13,050 nucleotides of DNA from contig CALKIA010000147.1 in the NCBI GenBank assembly GCA_937988705.1, forward strand, positions 1 to 13,050, read 5' to 3'. How positions within the stretch are numbered: position 1 is the first letter of the stretch; every line of letters starts with the position of its first letter. The notes under the pieces are model-generated. The model made no database searches, was not told the DNA's origin, and worked only from the letters and a program-made list of their open reading frames with translations. The position numbers were made by a program, and so were the translations under genes. Source of the DNA: an uncultured Chloroflexota bacterium (GTDB taxonomy: Bacteria; Chloroflexota; Anaerolineae; Aggregatilineales; Phototrophicaceae). Shown piece by piece: positions 6,398-12,829 of this stretch.

Positions 6398-7798
6398 ATG
6401 AAAAAACGACACACATCTTTACTCCCACTTCTGCTCATCGCCCTGTCGATGTTGGTAGCGGCGCTGGCGTGTAACCTTACGGATAGTGCGCCACCGCCGT
6501 CCTTAGTGCCGCGGGCGACGTTTACGCCGCCGCCGACCATTGGCTTTCCGACGCTCGCGCCGGAGGAGTTCCCCGATCAAGCGACGAACGTCCCACGCTC
6601 AGATACTCGTCCGGACACGGCCCTGCTCAACGTGATGAGTCAGGTTGAGCCCGATCGGCTGATCGTGCATGTCGATACGCTGGTGGGGATGCGCACCCGT
6701 CATGTCCTGTCGTCGTGGTCGAACTCCACCGAGGGGATCGGTGCCGCCTATAACTATGTGCTGAATCAGTTCAATCTGATCCGGGATCAGTCGTATCAGA
6801 ACACATTCACCGTCCTGCAGCCGCAGGAGTTTGTGGTCGATTTCGGTGGCATCAACACCGTGGGGCGCAATATCATTGGTGTGCTGCAAGGGACGGAAAC
6901 AGGTGCGGGCATCATTTTGATCGGCGCGCACTACGACAGCATCACGCGCGACTATGAGAACGGCAATACGTTTGCCCCCGGTGCGAACGATAATGCCAGT
7001 GGAATCTCCGCCCTGCTGGAGATCGCACGGGTGATGAGCCAACGGCCGCACCGCGCCACGGTGATGTTTGTGGCCTTCGGCGCCGAGGAAATTCAGCGCA
7101 AAGGCAGCATTGCCTTTGTCAACGACTACTTGCGCGTCAACAATATCCAGATCGACGCGATGTTCAACATGGATGTGATCGGCAGCAGCACCAGCGGTAC
7201 TGGCGCGGTCAACGACTACACCATTCGCCTGTTCAGCGCCGAACCGAATGAGTCAGCGTCTCGACATCTGGCGCGCACGCTCAATTTACTCGCTTCGCGC
7301 CTCGCGCCCGGCATGGCGATTGACGTGCAGCCCACGGTGGATCGTGATGGCCGCTACGGCGATCACATGTCGTTCAGTGACGCTGGCTTTGCGTCGGTGC
7401 GTTTCACTGAAGCCCTCGAAGAGCCTGATCGCCACCACACCGAACGCGACACGACTGAAGATATTCAGATTTCCTACCTGATGCGCTCCACGCAGACGAT
7501 TCTGGCCGTCAGCACCGCCATGGCTGATGGTCTGCGTCCGCCGCGCTCTGTCCAGCTGCGCGAAGGCGACAATGGCTACCGCACGCTCGTCTGGGAGCGC
7601 GTGCCTGAAGCCGCTGGTTACTTAATCGCGCTGCGCCCACCGGGATCGATCATCTACAGCGACTACTTCGAAGTGAACGATAATCAGGTGACGTGGGACG
7701 GCTTCCGTGCCGACCGCTTCGCCACCGTCGCCGTCGCTGCGAAGGACGCCAGCGGCTTGATTGGCCCCTTCTCGTTCGAATACACGATCGGCAGTTAA
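6398..7798 (+). CDS. M28-family zinc aminopeptidase lipoprotein
   Basis: This 466-residue exported enzyme probably removes N-terminal amino acids from peptides outside the membrane. The signal peptide ends in AALAC with lipobox cysteine C25, followed by a Pro-rich stalk (26-70). The M28 catalytic domain (about 85-375) shows the full two-zinc set: H178 and D180 in GAHYDS, bridging D198 in GANDNASG, general base E230 and ligand E231 in FGAEE, D259 in NMDVIG, and H347 in DRHHTERDT. A C-terminal fibronectin-III-like domain (about 378-466, RTLVWERVPEAAGYLIAL) ends the protein. The ATG at 6398 is the first in frame and opens a lipoprotein signal, which supports this start. The specificity is unknown; bacterial secreted aminopeptidases (leucyl and related) are the nearest general type. 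A repeat cluster separates it from the next gene. Confidence 0.92.
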   Translation: MKKRHTSLLPLLLIALSMLVAALACNLTDSAPPPSLVPRATFTPPPTIGFPTLAPEEFPDQATNVPRSDTRPDTALLNVMSQVEPDRLIVHVDTLVGMRTRHVLSSWSNSTEGIGAAYNYVLNQFNLIRDQSYQNTFTVLQPQEFVVDFGGINTVGRNIIGVLQGTETGAGIILIGAHYDSITRDYENGNTFAPGANDNASGISALLEIARVMSQRPHRATVMFVAFGAEEIQRKGSIAFVNDYLRVNNIQIDAMFNMDVIGSSTSGTGAVNDYTIRLFSAEPNESASRHLARTLNLLASRLAPGMAIDVQPTVDRDGRYGDHMSFSDAGFASVRFTEALEEPDRHHTERDTTEDIQISYLMRSTQTILAVSTAMADGLRPPRSVQLREGDNGYRTLVWERVPEAAGYLIALRPPGSIIYSDYFEVNDNQVTWDGFRADRFATVAVAAKDASGLIGPFSFEYTIGS

Positions 7799-7829
7799 AT
7801 GCGTGTGCCAGCAAATCTCTCAAACTGTC

Positions 7830-7852
7830 GGGGCGTACCTGCGTGTGCGCCC
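7830..7852 (+). repeat. Family C repeat (copy 3): single unit
   Basis: GGGGCGTACCTGCGTGTGCG followed by CCC is a single 23-bp unit that differs at two positions from the first arm at 6118-6178. It is the first of three repeats in the 227-bp gap between the M28 gene and the next gene. Confidence 0.75.
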
Positions 7853-7869
7853 GCAATGAGCAGCCAGAA

Positions 7870-7915
7870 CCTCTCCCCCCCAACCCCTCACCCACGCAAG
7901 CGGGGAGAGGGGTGG
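7870..7915 (-). repeat. Family A repeat (copy 2), inverted
   Basis: On the minus strand it reads ACCCCTCTCCCCGCTTGCGT then GGGTGAGGGGTTGGGG, nearly the same as copy 1 at 1851-1893. The core CCCCTCTCCCCGCTTGCGTG is identical in copies 1 and 2. Confidence 0.85.
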
Positions 7916-7932
7916 CTTTGCGAACGCGTCTG

Positions 7933-7971
7933 TCTCCCCTCCCTGAATTCGGGGAGGGGCCGGGGGTGGGG
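7933..7971. repeat. Family A repeat (copy 3), diverged loop
   Basis: CCCCTCCC (7936-7943) and GGGAGGGG (7952-7959) are perfect 8-bp arms around TGAATTCG, followed by the family tail CCGGGGGTGGGG. The loop differs from the CGCTTGCGT of copies 1 and 2, so it is a subfamily. It lies 17 bp after copy 2 and about 54 bp before the next start codon. Confidence 0.75.
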
Positions 7972-8025
7972 TCGGACAGTTGGACATTCCCAACAGCAGC
8001 AAACAATCATAAAGGCTCATGGTTG

Positions 8026-8337
8026 ATGTCTGAAATCGAACCGATTCCCGCAGATCAGGCGCGCGCCATTCTGGATGCCGCTATGAAGCAGCGCCTTGGC
8101 GCTGACTGGGAAGACGAAGACAGCGGCTGGCTGCTGGTCACCGGACATGACTACATGGCGCGCGTGACCCGTGGCCGCCTCAACGTCGATTTTTACGTCG
8201 ATTTGCTCGGCGCCGTCAGCATTGAGGAAAAAGAAATCAGCCCGGCGCAGGAAAGTGGGCGCATGCTGGCGTGGATCTTCCTGATGCTCTCATTGGGGAT
8301 CGCCTTCCTGTTAGCGCGGGCAGTGGGATGGCTCTAG
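8026..8337 (+). CDS. Small tail-anchored membrane protein of unknown function
   Basis: The 103-residue product starts MSEIEPIPADQARAILDAAM. A soluble alpha/beta N-terminal part (about 1-75) includes GWLLVTGHDYMARVTRGRLN and DFYVDLLGAVSIEEKEIS, and one C-terminal hydrophobic helix (about 82-102, WIFLMLSLGIAFLLARAV) probably anchors it with the N-terminus in the cytoplasm. I do not recognise the family. The ATG at 8026 is chosen because AAAGG lies 10 nt upstream; the frame continues open to 7693, but that part would translate repeats. Its last 10 nt overlap the start of the glycosyltransferase gene, so the two are probably translated together and it may be a partner of that enzyme. Confidence 0.7.
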   Translation: MSEIEPIPADQARAILDAAMKQRLGADWEDEDSGWLLVTGHDYMARVTRGRLNVDFYVDLLGAVSIEEKEISPAQESGRMLAWIFLMLSLGIAFLLARAVGWL

Positions 8338-9983
8338 TTCGCCGCCATACGGCGATTCTGATCGTCATCGCGCTGATCTTGTTGATCGCCGCGCCGACGC
8401 TCACCTACCCGCTGGGACGCGATCAAGGCGAATTCGCCACCATCGGGCGCGGTCTGCTGCACGGTAAAGTCCCCTACGTTGACCTGTGGAATCCCAAGCC
8501 GCCCGCCGTCTTCTACGTTTACGCGGCGGCCATGTCCCTGTTCGGCCAAACGGCGATCGCTTTGCGCGCCATCGACCTGCTGATCTTCCCGCCCATCGCG
8601 CTGACGCTCTACGCGCTGGGCGCACGCCTCGCGGATCGACGTGTTGGCCTCTGGACGGCGGCCTTGTTCGGCGTGTTCTACTTCACCGAGACCTTCTGGA
8701 CGCTCACCCAAAACGATGGGATCGCGCTGCTGCCCATGACGCTGGCGGTGTGGTGCGCCGTGCGCGCTGCGGACTCGTCTGCGCTGCGCCGTTCGCTGGT
8801 GTGGGCCTTGGTCTGCGGCGTGCTGCTCGGTTGGACGTTCTGGTTCAAGTACCCGTTCGCCCTGTTGGGTGTGCCCGTGGTGGTGTTTTACGCCGTGATC
8901 CGCCGATCTTGGGATAAATCGATCCGATCTTGGGATATATATGCCATATTCGTAGGCGGATTGTTAACACTTGTCGGGGGCGCGTGGAATTTAGCCCGCC
9001 TCGGCGCGTGGGAGGCACTCCTCGAAAGCGCCGCGCTCACCTCCAGTTACACCGCGCTGACGGCCAACCTCCCCGACTTGATCGAAGCATTCCGCGTCGC
9101 ACTGAGTTACCGTTGGGCGCAGTGGGGGCTGCTGGCGCTCCTCGGCGTGTTCGGTGTGCTCGTCACCGTGCGCCGACGTGACCCGCGCTGGTGGGCAGTG
9201 TTTGTGTGGCTGCTCAGCGGCGCGGCGATGATGCTGGTACAGGCCAAAGGCTACGACTATCACTGGCTGCCGATGCTGCCACCGCTGGCGCTCCTCGCCG
9301 CGTGGGGGATCACCCGGCTGATCTCTGCCATTGCTGCCCTTGTAGGGGCGGGACTTGTCCCGCCCGTGGGCGAGGCAAGCCTCGCCCCTACGATCTCGAT
9401 TCCCCCTCTCCCCAGGGACGCTTCTCCCCCCCTCTCCTCTTCTCGGAGAGGGGGTTGGGGGGTGAGGTTATTGGATACCGTGCCCCTCGCCGCCCTCCTG
9501 CTGATCATGGCCTATGTCATCGGCGCGCCGACCCTTCCTTACCTGACCGGGCAAGAGGATCAGGCGACCTACTACGCGCGCTTTGTCGGCGGCGAATTCC
9601 GCGCGGATGAATCCTTGCAGGTCGTCAACCTGCTGCGCGCACGGGTCGCCCCCGGTGACTCGCTGTTCATCTGGGGCTTCCGCCCGGAAATCTACTACCT
9701 GAGCGGATTGAACCCGGCGACGCGCTTCATCTTCCAGTTTCCGCTGGTGGCGGACTGGTATCCGCCGGAATGGCGCGAACAAACGGCCGAAATCCTGTGG
9801 GCCGCGCTGCCGCCCTATGTGATCGTCGCGCAGGTCGATTACATGCCGTGGGTGACGGGTAGTCAGGCTGACTCGAATACGCTGCTGCAAACGTATCCTG
9901 ACTTAAACGATTGGTTGATCTATAATTACGAGCGCGATTCGCAGATCGGTAATCTTTTTCTATGGCGACGAAAAACACAGTAA
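8328..9983 (+). CDS. GT39/PMT_2-like membrane glycosyltransferase
   Basis: This 551-residue multi-pass protein belongs to the ArnT/PMT-like GT-C class, which transfers sugars from polyprenyl-phosphate donors to lipid or protein acceptors on the outer face of the membrane. After a first helix (about 8-28) comes the exported loop YPLGRDQGEFATIGRGLLHG (27-46), with acidic D32 and E35 as catalytic candidates, then PYVDLWNPKPP, typical of this group. About ten further hydrophobic segments follow up to about 400, then a soluble C-terminal region with FIWGFRPEIYYLSG. Residues 338-380 are encoded by two dispersed repeats inserted in frame between two helices. The ATG at 8328 overlaps the upstream gene; an earlier in-frame ATG at 8271 would add 19 residues read from that gene. 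The substrate cannot be told from sequence. The 3' end overlaps the next gene by 22 nt. Confidence 0.88.
   Translation: MALVRRHTAILIVIALILLIAAPTLTYPLGRDQGEFATIGRGLLHGKVPYVDLWNPKPPAVFYVYAAAMSLFGQTAIALRAIDLLIFPPIALTLYALGARLADRRVGLWTAALFGVFYFTETFWTLTQNDGIALLPMTLAVWCAVRAADSSALRRSLVWALVCGVLLGWTFWFKYPFALLGVPVVVFYAVIRRSWDKSIRSWDIYAIFVGGLLTLVGGAWNLARLGAWEALLESAALTSSYTALTANLPDLIEAFRVALSYRWAQWGLLALLGVFGVLVTVRRRDPRWWAVFVWLLSGAAMMLVQAKGYDYHWLPMLPPLALLAAWGITRLISAIAALVGAGLVPPVGEASLAPTISIPPLPRDASPPLSSSRRGGWGVRLLDTVPLAALLLIMAYVIGAPTLPYLTGQEDQATYYARFVGGEFRADESLQVVNLLRARVAPGDSLFIWGFRPEIYYLSGLNPATRFIFQFPLVADWYPPEWREQTAEILWAALPPYVIVAQVDYMPWVTGSQADSNTLLQTYPDLNDWLIYNYERDSQIGNLFLWRRKTQ
8903..8937 (+). repeat. 21-bp-spaced direct repeat within the glycosyltransferase gene
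   Basis: CCGATCTTGGGATA occurs at 8903-8916 and again at 8924-8937, a spacing of 7 codons, giving RRSWDKSIRSWDIY in a loop between helices. The stretch from 8908 to about 8970 is A+T-rich (GGATATATATGCCATATTCG) compared with the rest of the gene, so it may be a small local duplication or an inserted patch. Confidence 0.7.
9341..9390 (-). repeat. Family B repeat (copy 2), in frame inside the glycosyltransferase gene
   Basis: TGTAGGGGCGGGACTTGTCC, CGCC, linker CGTG, then GGCGAGGCAAGCCTCGCC and CCTA. This equals the reverse complement of the element at 4778-4837 except that the linker is 4 bp instead of 10. It encodes VGAGLVPPVGEASLAPT without a stop. Confidence 0.9.
9401..9467 (+). repeat. Family A repeat (copy 4), in frame inside the glycosyltransferase gene
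   Basis: CCCCCTCTCC (9428-9437) and GGAGAGGGGG (9445-9454) are perfect 10-bp arms around TCTTCTC, followed by TTGGGGGGTGAGG, the family A tail. A preceding CCCCCTCTCCCC (9402-9413) is a second left arm. It starts 10 bp after the family B copy and encodes a Pro/Ser/Arg/Gly-rich linker (PPLPRDASPPLSSSRRGGWG). Confidence 0.85.
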
Positions 9984-10399
9984 CCGTGCGTTCGGCATTA
10001 GCCGAAGACATTCCCGCAATCATTGATCTCATTCGGCCCTTTGTCGAGGAAGGCACGGTCTTAGCCCGTACCTACGGCGAAATGGACGAACTCCTGCCCA
10101 GTTTCCTCGTGGCCACAGAGGACACTGAGGTGATCGGCTGTGTGGTGCTGGAAATTTATTCGCGCAAGCTGGCGGAGATTCGTTCGCTGGCGGTAGCGCG
10201 GTCCGCGCAGGGCAAAGGCGTCGGGCGCATGCTCGTCGATGCCTGTATTGAGCGGGCGCAGGAACTCTCCATCCTCGAAGTGATGGCGATCACTTCTGCC
10301 GACGGCTTTTTCCAGTCGTGCGGCTTTGATTACACGCTGCCCGGCGCTAAACGAGCGCTGTTTCTGGTGACCAAGGAGCGCAGACCCATCGGCGAATAG
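9962..10399 (+). CDS. Stand-alone GNAT acetyltransferase, N-acetylglutamate-synthase-like
   Basis: A 145-residue GNAT-fold protein. It starts with TVRSALAEDIPAIIDLIRPF, has the paired strands FLVATEDTEVIGCVVLEIY, AEIRSLAVARSAQGKGVGRM with the acetyl-CoA loop at 83-88 (QGKGVG), and ends with ADGFFQSCGFDYTLPGAKRA. The order IRPFVEEG, LAEIRSLAV and FFxxxGF resembles the acetyltransferase domain of N-acetylglutamate synthase (ArgA type), so acetylation of an amino acid is plausible, but no other arginine gene is near and the substrate is inference. The ATG at 9962 lies 22 nt inside the end of the glycosyltransferase gene and places the first beta strand correctly; no clear ribosome site precedes it, so it probably depends on translation of the upstream gene. 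Confidence 0.8.
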   Translation: MATKNTVTVRSALAEDIPAIIDLIRPFVEEGTVLARTYGEMDELLPSFLVATEDTEVIGCVVLEIYSRKLAEIRSLAVARSAQGKGVGRMLVDACIERAQELSILEVMAITSADGFFQSCGFDYTLPGAKRALFLVTKERRPIGE

Positions 10400-10436
10400 C
10401 ACAGGCGCGGTTACTGATGGTGAAGGAGCAGACCTC

Positions 10437-10913
10437 ATGCTGGAAATTCAACCGCTCAACGACGATCATCACATCTGGGCACGTCAACTCATTGCCGATC
10501 AATGGGGCGCGACGCGCATGGTCTCCCGTGGACAGGTCTATGATATGACGACCTTTCCCGGTTTCGTCGCCGTGCTCGACGATCAGCGGGTGGGTTTGGT
10601 GACCTACCGCCTCGACGGGGACGAATGTGAAATCATGTCGCTGGACAGTCTGGTCAAAAGCCGGGGCGTCGGTTCGGCCTTGCTGGATGCGGTGTGCCGG
10701 GTGGCGCAGGTGGCGGGCTGTCGCTGTCTCGTGCTGATCACCACCAACGACAATACCCATGCCTTACGCTTCTATCAACGCCGCGGCTGGCGCTTGGCAG
10801 CGCTGCGCGTCGGCGCGGTCGATGATGGGCGGCGGCTTAAGCCGGAGATTCCGTTGATCGGCAAGGATAACATCCCGATCCACGATGAAATCGAATTGGA
10901 GATGCAGTTATGA
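10437..10913 (+). CDS. GNAT-family N-acetyltransferase
   Basis: A 158-residue GNAT protein with the acetyl-CoA loop at 74-79 (KSRGVG) followed by SALLDAV, and the motif TTNDNTHALRFYQRRGW (102-118) in which the tyrosine is the usual general acid position. The C-terminal tail LKPEIPLIGKDNIPIHDEIELE is typical of a common GNAT subgroup. The substrate cannot be predicted. AAGGAG lies 8 nt before the ATG at 10437. The gene starts 37 nt after the previous acetyltransferase, and its stop codon overlaps the next start (ATGA, 10910-10913). Confidence 0.85.
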   Translation: MLEIQPLNDDHHIWARQLIADQWGATRMVSRGQVYDMTTFPGFVAVLDDQRVGLVTYRLDGDECEIMSLDSLVKSRGVGSALLDAVCRVAQVAGCRCLVLITTNDNTHALRFYQRRGWRLAALRVGAVDDGRRLKPEIPLIGKDNIPIHDEIELEMQL

Positions 10914-11257
10914 GCACCATTATTCACATTCTGTCGCGTTCGGACTGGGCGCAGGCGCAGGCCGCGGGCACGTATCACGCCGCCTCCATTGACACCGAAG
11001 GCTTCATCCACTTGTCGACCGCCGACCAGATTCAGCACACGGCCAACAACTACTATCAGGGCCACAGCGATCTCGTCACGCTGATCGTGGACACCGATAA
11101 AATCAAGCATGAACTCAAGTGGGAACTGGCGAGCAACGGCCAGAAGTTCCCGCACGTCTACGGCGATCTCAATCTGGATGCGGTCGTGCGGGTGCTCGAT
11201 CTGCCCATGCAGCCCGACGGCTCGTTTGTCATCGATCCGGCGATCTTCGAGGCATAA
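10910..11257 (+). CDS. DUF952 family protein
   Basis: This 115-residue protein has the DUF952 layout: IIHILSRSDW (4-13), GTYHAASIDTEGFIHLS with EGFIHLS at 30-36, a helix with ADQIQHTANNYY, LVTLIVDTDKI, and FPHVYGDLNLDAVVRVLDLP (80-99). Known structures of this family have, as I recall, an ADP-ribosylation-like fold, but the activity is not established and I do not assign one. The start overlaps the upstream stop by 4 nt, with GGAG 8 nt before it, so the two are translationally coupled. It ends the packed run that begins at 8026. Confidence 0.85.
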   Translation: MSTIIHILSRSDWAQAQAAGTYHAASIDTEGFIHLSTADQIQHTANNYYQGHSDLVTLIVDTDKIKHELKWELASNGQKFPHVYGDLNLDAVVRVLDLPMQPDGSFVIDPAIFEA

Positions 11258-11258
11258 A

Positions 11259-11278
11259 GCGCACCCGTGGGTTCGCGC
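11259..11278 (+). terminator. Possible GC-rich hairpin after the DUF952 gene
   Basis: GCGCACCC (11259-11266) can pair with GGGT-TC-GCGC (11269-11278) around GT with a small bulge, starting 2 nt after the TAA. There is no T-run after it, so a Rho-independent terminator is not established. Confidence 0.25.
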
Positions 11279-11298
11279 AAGCCAACCCCGAAGGCTAA

Positions 11299-11361
11299 AG
11301 TGTAGGGGCAAACCTATGTGTCTGCCCGCTGTGGGCGCACACGTAGGTGCGCCCCTACACT
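11299..11361. repeat. Family C repeat (copy 1): inverted pair with TGTAGGGGC ends
   Basis: AGTGTAGGGGC (11299-11309) and GCCCCTACACT (11351-11361) are perfect 11-bp inverted ends. The two 25-bp arms read TAGGGGCAAACCTATGTGTC... and, on the other strand, TAGGGGCGCACCTACGTGTG..., identical at 20 of 25 positions. The gap 11258-11523 holds this repeat, a weak A/T hairpin at 11421-11440 and a family A copy, with no gene. Confidence 0.85.
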
Positions 11362-11440
11362 GACTTTTGACGGCTTACTTTAGCATTAGTTATGGATAAG
11401 CCTCGTTCGCGCGTACCCCTCCGAAAAACAGCTTTTTTGG

Positions 11441-11483
11441 CCCCGCTCCCCGCTTGCGTGGGAGAGGGGTTGGGGTGAGGGGT
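11441..11483 (+). repeat. Family A repeat (copy 5)
   Basis: CCCCGCTCCCCGCTTGCGTG then GGAGAGGGGTTGGGGTGAGG matches copy 1 (1851-1894) except for one substitution in the left arm and one missing G in the tail. It ends about 40 bp before the next start codon. Confidence 0.88.
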
Positions 11484-11523
11484 GTAAAGATCCTGACGTC
11501 TAGCAACTTTTCGAGGTAAGTCC

Positions 11524-12780
11524 ATGCGTATTTTGATGCTGGCTTTCGGTTCGCGCGGCGACGTGCAGCCGTATATCGCACTGGGCCAAGGCTTGCAGCA
11601 GGCGGGCTTTGACGTCACGCTCGCCGCCGGGATCAACTTTCAGGCGTGGATCGAGCGCGAAGGGCTGCGCTGCACTCCGTTTCGCGTAGATGTCGAAGCC
11701 TACATGCAGTCGGAGTTGGGTAAAGATTGGCTGGGCAACAGCAGCGATAACCCACAGCGCGAACTGCAAAACATGCGGCGCATGGTCGATGCGATTGCGG
11801 TCGACGTCGTTGCTGATCTGCTTACGATGATCGACGCTGCCGATGTGCTGGTGAGCGGTTTGCTGACCGTCGAAGTTGTGACGGCCATTGCGCAAGCGCG
11901 CGGCAAACGGCCGCTGCTTGCCATGATGTCGCCACTCGCGCCGACCGCCAACGGCGCGGCGGGGATGCAAGCGCTGCTCCAGCGGCAGACCAACCCGCTC
12001 AATCGCTGGTGGGGCTACGTGATCGAAACTATGCTGTTCACGGCGCTGCGACCCGCATCGGTGCTGATGCATGAACGGCTCGGTTTGCCGCCGGTCAAGT
12101 CGAGCGATTTCCTGCGCGCGGCCAACCGCACGCCGACGCTGTTAGGCGTGAGTCCGCTCGTCGTGCCGCACCCGCCCGATTGGGGCGCGCACCATCACGT
12201 GACCGGTTACTGGTTCCTCGATGCTGCGCCGGACTGGCAGCCGTCGCCCGCCCTCCAGAGCTTCTTGGACGCAGGTGCGCCGCCCGTCTACATCGGCTTT
12301 GGCAGCATGTCCAACCGCGATCCGCAAGGCACGACCCGCGTCATGATCGATGCGCTTAAGGCGACGGGGCAGCGCGGCATCATCCATTCGGGCTGGGCGG
12401 GCTTGCACGCCGAGGATCTGCCGCCAGACATCTTTCTGCTCGACTATGCGCCGCACGATTGGCTGTTCCCGCGCATGGCGGCCGTCATTCATCACGGCGG
12501 CGCGGGCACGACGGGCGCAGCGCTGCGTTCCGGCGTGCCGTCCGCCATCGTCGCGCACATGGGCGATCAACCGTTCTGGGGTCGGCGCGTCTATGAGTTA
12601 GGTGTTGGCGCGCCCCCGCTGCGGCGCCATGACCTGACGACCGAGCGCCTCACTGCGACGATTCGTGCGCTAACAGGCGACCCGGCGCTGCGTACCCGCG
12701 CCGCCGCGCTCGGCGACCGCATCCGCGCCGAAGATGGCGTCGGCACCGCTGTCCGCGCCGTCGAAAAACTGCTGAGATAG
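11524..12780 (+). CDS. GT1/GT28 glycosyltransferase, sterol-glucosyltransferase-like
   Basis: This 418-residue soluble GT-B enzyme is expected to move a sugar from a nucleotide donor to a lipid or small-molecule acceptor. The N-terminal half opens with MLAFGSRGDVQPYIALGQGL, in which GSRGDVQP (9-16) is the signature of the GT28-like/sterol glucosyltransferase group. The C-terminal half has VYIGFGSMSNRDPQ (255-268), the nucleotide-sugar loop HHGGAGTT (323-330) and GDQPFWGRRV (347-356), which contact the diphosphate and sugar in this family. The length fits the 400-430 residues usual for bacterial members. GAGG 8 nt before the ATG at 11524 supports the start. The gap upstream is filled with repeats, so it is probably a separate transcription unit. 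The acceptor is unknown. Confidence 0.92.
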   Translation: MRILMLAFGSRGDVQPYIALGQGLQQAGFDVTLAAGINFQAWIEREGLRCTPFRVDVEAYMQSELGKDWLGNSSDNPQRELQNMRRMVDAIAVDVVADLLTMIDAADVLVSGLLTVEVVTAIAQARGKRPLLAMMSPLAPTANGAAGMQALLQRQTNPLNRWWGYVIETMLFTALRPASVLMHERLGLPPVKSSDFLRAANRTPTLLGVSPLVVPHPPDWGAHHHVTGYWFLDAAPDWQPSPALQSFLDAGAPPVYIGFGSMSNRDPQGTTRVMIDALKATGQRGIIHSGWAGLHAEDLPPDIFLLDYAPHDWLFPRMAAVIHHGGAGTTGAALRSGVPSAIVAHMGDQPFWGRRVYELGVGAPPLRRHDLTTERLTATIRALTGDPALRTRAAALGDRIRAEDGVGTAVRAVEKLLR

Positions 12781-12800
12781 CCGATCATATTGAGAAATCG

Positions 12801-12809
12801 TGTTATGAT
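12801..12809 (+). promoter_or_regulatory. Candidate extended -10 of the Uma2 gene
   Basis: TGTTATGAT matches the extended -10 pattern TGnTATaAT with one difference and lies 20 nt before the ATG at 12830. No -35 is evident at normal spacing. The short 49-bp gap after the glycosyltransferase gene still allows readthrough. Confidence 0.4.
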
Positions 12810-12829
12810 CGCATGGATTGGAGGGGTAT

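Noticed and set aside
7830..7971. Possible CRISPR array
   Set aside because: The units differ in family and orientation, spacing is irregular and no cas gene is nearby.
7799..8025. Open frames on both strands in the repeat cluster, with peptides such as PNPSPTQAGRG and TPGPSPNSGRG
   Set aside because: They are translations of family A repeats, without ribosome sites or domain similarity.
11421..11440. Hairpin CCGAAAAA/TTTTTTGG as a terminator
   Set aside because: The stem is almost all A-T with one G-T pair and lies over 160 bp beyond the nearest stop, so it would be too weak.
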